Origin: Saprospiraceae bacterium
GTDB taxonomy: Bacteria; Bacteroidota; Bacteroidia; Chitinophagales; Saprospiraceae
DNA: 32,882 nucleotides
Direction of reading: 5' to 3'
Assembly: GCA_020629035.1 (NCBI GenBank)
Contig: JAHDEC010000002.1
Span: forward strand, 70,346 to 103,227
Shown here: one piece after another, positions 27,464-32,882 of the stretch
How positions within the stretch are numbered: position 1 is the stretch's first letter
How the letters are laid out: every line of letters begins with the position of its first letter
Notes under the pieces: model-generated
The model's database searches: none
What the model saw: the letters and a program-made list of their open reading frames with translations, nothing else
What the model was told of the DNA's origin: nothing
Translations under genes and position numbers: made by a program

Positions 27464-28846
27464 GATTTTCACTTTTGGGTTTGTCGATAAGTATTGTAAT
27501 ATGATACTTTGATGCTCAGGGTTTTCTTCCGCAACATGCGATAATTGTTCCTCTATTTCATAGTAATTATACGCATGATTATTATCGATTACACAATAGC
27601 CTTGATAAGTGTTTTCTTTAACTATAAAACAGATAAGTTCATCTATGTTATGTGTTTCTTCAATGATGATAAATCGTTCATCTAAAAACTGATTAAAAAC
27701 GGCTAATGCTAAGGCTGCTCTTTCGTTATAGGCTTCAACTTCTTCGAGTTTTAGGCAAGCACCAAAACACTTTTCTACCTCATATAAAAAGCATCCTCCT
27801 TCTTTTGGTTTTTCAATGTCAGTAAAATCATAACACAATTGGAATTGCTCGCAAATCGATTTTAATCGATGTTTTGCATGAGCCTTTTTTGAAAATTGTC
27901 CAAAGACCAACTGATCCTTACCAAGCATGATTCCCTTTTTACAGATTTCAAATCTTCGGTAATCATTTTCATCTTGATAACTTAAAATTTGAAAAGGATA
28001 CTTGCTTTGTTTTTGCGCTACATTAATGGGAGGAATATGTTTTTTTATTTCGGTTGATTCTAACAACAGAGAATGCAATTCACTACCAGTTAAAACGTAG
28101 TCGATTTCAGCTACCTCTCTAAACATTCGGTTTGCCTTTCGACTTTCCTTGCTAAAATGTTGCTTTGCTCGTTTTTGGATATTGGTAGATTTTCCAATGT
28201 AAACGATATGTCCGTCTGGATTTTTAAAATAGTAAACACCACAATCCTCGGGGAGTGAGAGTATATCTTTTGGCTCTAAATGCTGGGGTAAGCGCGTAAG
28301 CTTTATACCTTCCGAAATCATTTGTTTAATGGATTTTTTTGTCTTTCCCTGAGCTAGTGCTTTAGAAAGTACAATGGCGGCAGCATAAGCATCATCTAGG
28401 GCTCTATGTCTTGAATCAACTTTGATATCAAAATACTTAATAAGTTTGCCTAGGCCATATCCATCTAGACCGGGAAAAGTCTGTCTACTCAAACGAACTG
28501 TACACAATTTTCTTTTACTAAATGTGTAACCAAGTTGCTTAAATTCATGCTGAAGGAATTGGTAATCAAAGCGTACATTATGGGCTACAAATATGGCTTC
28601 ATTGGTCATCTCTACCACTTCCTTAGCAACTTCATAGAATTTGGGAGCATCTTCTACCATAGCATTTGTGATTCCCGTGAGTCGAGTGATAAACTCAGGA
28701 ATGGATCTTTCTGGGTTTACTAATGTACTATACTTCTTTACAATCTCGTTGTGTTCAAGTATTACGATGCCTATTTCGGTGATTTTATCACGTCTAGGAT
28801 CGCCACCAGTAGTTTCTATGTCTACAACTGCATATCTTTGTGACAT
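27452..28846 (-). CDS. DEDDh exonuclease fused to GIY-YIG (UvrC/Cho-like) endonuclease
   Basis: A 464-residue cytoplasmic protein. The N-terminal part (1 to about 170) is a DnaQ/epsilon-type 3'-5' exonuclease with D9 and E11 in VDIETTG, D94 in HNVRFDYQF and H147/D152 in HRALDD. After a linker, a GIY-YIG nuclease (about 198-285) has GVYYF, VYIGKS, R226 in KRAKQH and E263 in LLLESTEIKKH. This is the same fold as the N-terminal nuclease of UvrC and Cho. A helical C-terminal region with scattered Cys (about 345-375) follows. Such fusions are known in several phyla and are thought to act in DNA repair, but I know of no firm assignment. It ends within pyrF (12-base overlap) and starts 16 bases from the divergent namZ. 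Confidence 0.93.
   Translation of the reverse strand: MSQRYAVVDIETTGGDPRRDKITEIGIVILEHNEIVKKYSTLVNPERSIPEFITRLTGITNAMVEDAPKFYEVAKEVVEMTNEAIFVAHNVRFDYQFLQHEFKQLGYTFSKRKLCTVRLSRQTFPGLDGYGLGKLIKYFDIKVDSRHRALDDAYAAAIVLSKALAQGKTKKSIKQMISEGIKLTRLPQHLEPKDILSLPEDCGVYYFKNPDGHIVYIGKSTNIQKRAKQHFSKESRKANRMFREVAEIDYVLTGSELHSLLLESTEIKKHIPPINVAQKQSKYPFQILSYQDENDYRRFEICKKGIMLGKDQLVFGQFSKKAHAKHRLKSICEQFQLCYDFTDIEKPKEGGCFLYEVEKCFGACLKLEEVEAYNERAALALAVFNQFLDERFIIIEETHNIDELICFIVKENTYQGYCVIDNNHAYNYYEIEEQLSHVAEENPEHQSIILQYLSTNPKVKILYP
28833..28840 (+). promoter_or_regulatory. Possible -7 box (TATCTTTG) for namZ inside the nuclease gene
   Basis: A perfect TAnnTTTG, 22 bases before the namZ ATG, within the first codons of the divergent nuclease gene. 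No TTG is seen at the expected spacing. Confidence 0.33.
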
Positions 28847-28862
28847 ATTAAATGTTAATTAC

Positions 28863-30074
28863 ATGTATCGAACATTGAAAGTAATCATTCCATTGTTATT
28901 CTTAGTGGCTTGTCAAGCACAAATAAATGAAAAAGTGTCAACAGCTTCTGCATCCTTTGTACTCACGGATTATCCAGATCCTGGAGCAAGCCAAATGGAT
29001 CAATATATAGCTAAGTTAAAAGGCAAGAAAGTGGCCCTAGTGGTTAATCAGACGAGCACGATAGGAGATAGTCATTTAGTGGATATATTGCTTGAGAAAG
29101 GAATTGATATTGTGAAGGTTTTTGCTCCCGAGCACGGATTTAGAGGTAAGGCTGATGCTGGAGCAAAGATTAATGATCAGATGGATGAAAAAACTGGTTT
29201 AGCATTAATTTCTCTCTATGGGAAAAATAAAAAACCCAGTCCTGAAATGTTAACTGATGTAGATTTGATTGTGTTTGATATACAAGACGTGGGCTGTCGG
29301 TTTTATACCTATATATCTACCATGAGCTATGTTATGGAAGCATGTGCTGAAAGTAATCTTCCCATGATTGTGCTTGATCGTCCTAATCCTAATGGTTTTT
29401 ATGTGGGTGGGCCAATATTGGAAGATCCATTAAAGAGCTTTGTGGGGATGCATAATATACCCATTGTTTATGGGCTGAGCATTGGAGAGTATGCCACTAT
29501 GGTGAAGGGTGAGCGGTGGATTAATCAAGCAGATGATTTAGATTTAGAAGTGGTTTATTGTGCTAATTATGAGCGTAATATGAGTTTTGAGCTGCCCATA
29601 AAACCATCACCTAATTTGCCTAATCTACAATCGATTTTGTTGTACCCATCTTTATGCTTATTCGAAGGGACTAATATCTCAGTGGGAAGAGGGACTGACA
29701 AACCATTCCAGCAAATTGGACATCCAGCGCTGGCTGATTTTGATTATCATTTTACGCCTAAATCCGTCGAAGGTGCCAGCAAACCCAAACATAATAACAC
29801 TTTTTGTTTTGGTCATGATTTATCTTCCCTGTCGAAGAAAGCAATTGCGGACCAAGGGTTCGATTTGTCATACCTACTTAATTATCAGCAGGCTATGAGT
29901 GCTAAGGGAAAGGCCTTTTTCATTGAGAATAATTTCTTTGACAAATTAGCAGGAAACTCTAACTTAAAGCAACAAATTGATGAAGGAGATTCACTTGAGG
30001 AAATAGAGGCAGGATGGCAGGAAGGCATTCAAAAATATCTAAGTATACGAGATAAGTACTTGCATTACAAATAG
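28863..30074 (+). CDS. namZ: NamZ-type exo-beta-N-acetylmuramidase lipoprotein (DUF1343, GH171)
   Basis: A 403-residue protein. The frame is open 74 codons further upstream, but those codons are antisense to the nuclease gene. The ATG at 28863 gives a clear lipoprotein signal ending LFLVAC (C17), which decides the start. Family motifs include VALVVNQTS, FAPEHGFRG, LIVFDIQDVGCRFYTYIS, LDRPNPNG with VGGP, LPNLQSILLYPSLCLFEGTN and SVGRGTDKPF. Characterised family members remove MurNAc from the non-reducing end of peptidoglycan fragments, feeding cell-wall recycling. Here it would sit in the periplasm, anchored by lipid. No other recycling gene is seen nearby. It is convergent with the downstream barrel-protein gene across an 79-base gap. 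Confidence 0.9.
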   Translation: MYRTLKVIIPLLFLVACQAQINEKVSTASASFVLTDYPDPGASQMDQYIAKLKGKKVALVVNQTSTIGDSHLVDILLEKGIDIVKVFAPEHGFRGKADAGAKINDQMDEKTGLALISLYGKNKKPSPEMLTDVDLIVFDIQDVGCRFYTYISTMSYVMEACAESNLPMIVLDRPNPNGFYVGGPILEDPLKSFVGMHNIPIVYGLSIGEYATMVKGERWINQADDLDLEVVYCANYERNMSFELPIKPSPNLPNLQSILLYPSLCLFEGTNISVGRGTDKPFQQIGHPALADFDYHFTPKSVEGASKPKHNNTFCFGHDLSSLSKKAIADQGFDLSYLLNYQQAMSAKGKAFFIENNFFDKLAGNSNLKQQIDEGDSLEEIEAGWQEGIQKYLSIRDKYLHYK

Positions 30075-30135
30075 TGGAAATTTTACTTTTTGAAACTCGT
30101 CAAAGCTTATAGATTAATTAAGGAAGGCGATATAC

Positions 30136-30151
30136 AAGTCGTTCACGACTT
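30136..30151. other. Small hairpin between convergent genes
   Basis: AAGTCG, loop TTCA, CGACTT: a 6-bp perfect stem just beyond the stop of the minus-strand barrel gene. No T-tract follows on either strand, so function is uncertain. Confidence 0.3.
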
Positions 30152-30153
30152 CA

Positions 30154-32220
30154 TTAAAACTTGAATTTTAATTGGGCTTTAAGCTCTGTTCGTGTATTAC
30201 CTTCTATTTCATTTAGTCCAGACCCAATGCTATCTTGATTTAAGAAATATACATAGCCATATCTGAATTCGGCCAGTACATTGCGGATTCCACGGTAACG
30301 TAGGTTAATATAATACCTTGATCCTTTGTAAAAGTAGGCAGGGATATAAAATTCATACAAAAGGTCATTTTCGTAAGCATAGATTCTGCTATTATACCCA
30401 TCTGTATTGAAAATAGCAAAGCGGGTGGAAAATTCAATAGGGAAATCTATTGGCTTGTATAGTATGTCTTGGAAAGCTAGATACCCATTAGATTCTTCAG
30501 GTAATTGATTAAACCAAGCCAGTTCAAATCTTGACCGAAGAGTCACAGCTTTCGATAAATTATAAGTTAAATGAAATCTAAGCCTACTTCTTGTTTGAGA
30601 AGTTACCGGATTAATAGTCTCCCCAAGATTTATGTTGTCAAATTTCCTTTCATTGAAGTAAAGAGCATAGGCTGATAATTTTCGTTTGATTCGGTAATCG
30701 AGCCTAAATAGGTATTCTTTACCTGTAGTAGGCGAATCTGTTTTAAACTTCAGCCAAGGATGTTTCCATAAATCTGCATAACTTCTAAACCTCCAATGTT
30801 TGTTAATTTTAACATCTAATCCAATATATAAACCTTCTTCATTGGCAATATTGGTTTGTTCACTAAATGCATTAGGGTTAATTGCGTGATAATCTCTATC
30901 ATAATTTCGATAAAGTAGAGCTAAAGATGTTTTCCTATCCAAGCCCATTAATAAGCCATGCACATTAGCAAAACCACTACCCACTGAGTGAGCAGCTTCT
31001 CCAAAGAAGAAAAAGTTTTTATGTCGGAAACTATAATCTAGACTTAGATTGTCCAAACTATTCCCTCGAAACCTAAAGGCATTGTACAATTGGTCAGCGG
31101 GCGTAAATTCGCTGTTATAAGATTGATGCTGATAGTTTAATCCAAGCTTTAAATGCTTGGCTTTGTATTTTATGACACCACCATATTTTGTTTCTTCAAG
31201 TGTTCCTTCTTTCTGAAGGTCGAGGGCAGTCCTATGGTAACCGCTATTGAAAAAAGAACTAAAGGACAAATCTATTAAATCACTAGTTGTCGTATCAATA
31301 GCTAGTATGGTTCCATCCTTTTTAGCATAACTGCCAAAGCCTGTTATTTCTAGTTTTTTTGTTGCTCTCACTGTGATTGCTGCACCCCGATTAAAGAGAT
31401 TCTCATTGACTGAACTATATGGTCTTATAACTCTTCCTCCTTTTTTGATATTGGTCACCCAAGAGCTTTTTCCTGCACCAAAATCATTGTGAGAAATCAA
31501 TCCCTGCCCCATAGATACCGTATAATCTCCAACGGCAATATCCTTGAGGAATGGGGTATAGTCTTTTAAATAAATATAAGCTGAGTTGTAATCAAACCCG
31601 TGAGCATTAGATCCAGTGAAAAACTCCTCCCCCTGATCTTTTTCCATAATGACACCATACCTTAATCGATTATCATAAGAATATTTATATCGCAAGGTCA
31701 GTTTGTTAGGATCGCCCAGATATCGATTTTTTGTTTCATCTCCATCATATCCGACTGAGGGTTCTAGTACCCTTGTCCATTTCGTATATAATTCGTTTTT
31801 GCCTTTATATGCCATTTTGTGGAGAGGAACATTAAAGCTTCCTTCCCCTTTAATATTGCCAAGGGTCGCAATAAGATTAGCAGTTTCTAGGTCAATGTTG
31901 GGTATCGTTTGAATTTCCTCCTCAGCTAGCAAAGGGCCATAATATTCTCTATAATCAATGAAGGACTGGACTTGAAGACTACTTAAAATACCCAACTCGA
32001 AAAGGTCTTCATCCGATACCTTATTAATGTCGAATGGTTTTTCTATATAATTAGAAATCACATCTATAATCTGATCTAAATCTAAATTTTCTAATTCAGT
32101 GTTTTCGATAAAAGCCTCTAGTTGGGCTCTAATTTCGACAGGTATATCTTGAGCAAAGGCTGCATTGGAAAAAAAAATACTGCAGATAAATGAAAGTATA
32201 TGTATTCTCAGTTTGCTCAA
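30154..32220 (-). CDS. Helix-hairpin-helix protein with probable outer-membrane beta-barrel
   Basis: A 688-residue protein. The signal peptide ends near AFA before QDIP. Residues about 25-125 are helical, with helix-hairpin-helix (ComEA-like) motifs: PFDINKVSDEDLFELGIL, LQVQSFIDYREYYG and IQTIPNIDLETANLIATLG. From about 135 on the sequence alternates polar and aromatic residues in short strands, rich in Tyr, Arg and Phe, up to a C-terminal Phe (ELKAQLKFKF), as in outer-membrane barrels. Proteins of this layout are common in Bacteroidota but uncharacterised as far as I know. HhH often binds DNA, so a role in DNA uptake or a protein contact are both possible. No competence gene is adjacent. Confidence 0.83.
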   Translation of the reverse strand: MSKLRIHILSFICSIFFSNAAFAQDIPVEIRAQLEAFIENTELENLDLDQIIDVISNYIEKPFDINKVSDEDLFELGILSSLQVQSFIDYREYYGPLLAEEEIQTIPNIDLETANLIATLGNIKGEGSFNVPLHKMAYKGKNELYTKWTRVLEPSVGYDGDETKNRYLGDPNKLTLRYKYSYDNRLRYGVIMEKDQGEEFFTGSNAHGFDYNSAYIYLKDYTPFLKDIAVGDYTVSMGQGLISHNDFGAGKSSWVTNIKKGGRVIRPYSSVNENLFNRGAAITVRATKKLEITGFGSYAKKDGTILAIDTTTSDLIDLSFSSFFNSGYHRTALDLQKEGTLEETKYGGVIKYKAKHLKLGLNYQHQSYNSEFTPADQLYNAFRFRGNSLDNLSLDYSFRHKNFFFFGEAAHSVGSGFANVHGLLMGLDRKTSLALLYRNYDRDYHAINPNAFSEQTNIANEEGLYIGLDVKINKHWRFRSYADLWKHPWLKFKTDSPTTGKEYLFRLDYRIKRKLSAYALYFNERKFDNINLGETINPVTSQTRSRLRFHLTYNLSKAVTLRSRFELAWFNQLPEESNGYLAFQDILYKPIDFPIEFSTRFAIFNTDGYNSRIYAYENDLLYEFYIPAYFYKGSRYYINLRYRGIRNVLAEFRYGYVYFLNQDSIGSGLNEIEGNTRTELKAQLKFKF

Positions 32221-32445
32221 TATTGGATTAATAATTAAGTAATTCCTGGTTGTTTGCTATTGCTAATGTTCTGGAAAATTAATTAAAACTGATTGAAAGA
32301 AGCAATTAATTCAATTTTACTTATTTGCTTTTTTGAAATTGTGGAAAGATGTGGAAAAGTAATTTAATTATATTGCTATTTTTTCTAATGTATATTTCAT
32401 TTTTGCACCTTAGTTTTTAAATGTTCAAAATACCAACTGAAAAAC

Positions 32446-32882
32446 ATGGAAAAATTTAAACTCGAATACATTTGGCTTGATGGCTCAGTCCCAACCCAAA
32501 TGATGAGAAGTAAAACGAAAATTTTAGATGAATCTAAGTTTAAAGGAAATCTTGAAGATTGCCCAATGTGGTCATTTGATGGATCTTCAACTAATCAAGC
32601 AGAAGGTAATTCATCTGATTGCTTATTAAAGCCTGTTAGAATATTACCAGATCCTACCAGAACTAATGGTTACCTCGTTATGTGCGAAGTAATGAATGCT
32701 GATGGGACGCCACATCATTCAAATGGACGAGCAACCATAGATGATGATGATCAAGACTTTTGGTTTGGTTTTGAACAAGAATATACGTTATGGGACTTAG
32801 ATCACCATACACCAATGGGATTTCCGGCTAAAGGATATTTTCCGCCACCTCAAGGTCCATACTATTGTTCAGTTGGTGCTGA
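32446..32882 (+). CDS. glnII: Type II (eukaryotic-like) glutamine synthetase, 3' truncated by window
   Basis: The ATG at 32446 opens a frame that runs off the window; 145 complete codons are visible. The enzyme joins ammonia to glutamate with ATP. The visible part holds the beta-grasp domain (LEYIWLDGS, WSFDGSSTNQAEG, VRILPDPTR) and the start of the catalytic domain (FWFGFEQEYTLWD, GFPAKGYFPPPQGPYYCSVGA). These motifs match type II enzymes such as those of plants and rhizobia, not the longer type I GlnA. E at the FEQEY motif is a metal ligand in the family. It is divergent from the barrel-protein gene across 225 bases that hold no other gene. A sequence close to a -7 box (TATATTTC, 32391-32398) is present but not convincing. 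Confidence 0.93.
   Translation, partial: MEKFKLEYIWLDGSVPTQMMRSKTKILDESKFKGNLEDCPMWSFDGSSTNQAEGNSSDCLLKPVRILPDPTRTNGYLVMCEVMNADGTPHHSNGRATIDDDDQDFWFGFEQEYTLWDLDHHTPMGFPAKGYFPPPQGPYYCSVGA

Noticed and set aside
28641-28862. N-terminal extension of the NamZ frame by 74 codons.
   Set aside because: It is antisense to the nuclease gene, and a lipoprotein signal starts exactly at the ATG at 28863.
32221-32445. A nitrogen-responsive regulatory element upstream of glutamine synthetase.
   Set aside because: I see AT-rich sequence and an imperfect -7 box only, with no clear operator or riboswitch fold.

Overview
The window reads as chromosomal DNA of a low-GC member of the Bacteroidota. The evidence is: two secreted proteins ending in type IX secretion (T9SS) sorting domains, one gliding-associated/type B at 8483-8773 and one type A at the end of the 13739 gene; lipoproteins with Bacteroidota-style lipoboxes; -7 boxes of the TAnnTTTG type; and typical Bacteroidota versions of YqgE, NamZ, LytS/LytR-type regulators, Mrp and type II glutamine synthetase. 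The SprB-like giant protein, the dockerin-like domain and the 478-residue solenoid protein suggest Saprospiria or a relative, but that placement is an inference from memory. I see no rRNA, tRNA, CRISPR array, phage gene or transposase, and no gene-free stretch longer than 300 bases.

Layout. 2-8776: 3' part of a giant secreted repeat protein, cut by the window edge. It has about 29 repeats of about 78 residues arranged in a six-repeat higher-order unit of 1404 bp. The visible part has no Lys or Arg until near the C-terminus. 8807-9795: a small lipoprotein and a Lys-rich secreted protein on the same strand, closed by a bidirectional terminator. 9836-13575: a TPR-type lipoprotein (-), a class I photolyase (+) and a solenoid hypothetical (-). 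13739-16171: a second T9SS substrate with Ig-like, dockerin-like and cohesin-like parts. 16430-18176: a LytS/LytR-type two-component pair (-). 18306-22297: folE, then a tight fabD-yqgE-ABC-F run. 22446-25166: a minus-strand pair, an RluA-type pseudouridine synthase and a RibF protein fused to a family 2 glycosyltransferase. 25262-27463: mrp, a NifU-type Fe-S scaffold and pyrF. 27452-28846: a DEDDh exonuclease/GIY-YIG nuclease fusion (-). 28863-30074: namZ-type muramidase lipoprotein. 30154-32220: helix-hairpin-helix protein with a probable outer-membrane barrel (-). 32446-end: start of a type II glutamine synthetase.

How the genes relate. Most of the window is housekeeping metabolism (pterin, fatty acid, flavin, pyrimidine, Fe-S, nitrogen), DNA repair and envelope upkeep. 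The accessory, surface-directed material is the left 16 kb. The most unusual items are the higher-order repeat structure and the missing Lys/Arg in the giant protein, its very Lys-rich neighbour, and the single-frame RibF-glycosyltransferase fusion. I do not see a clear defence system or a complete new multi-gene system.
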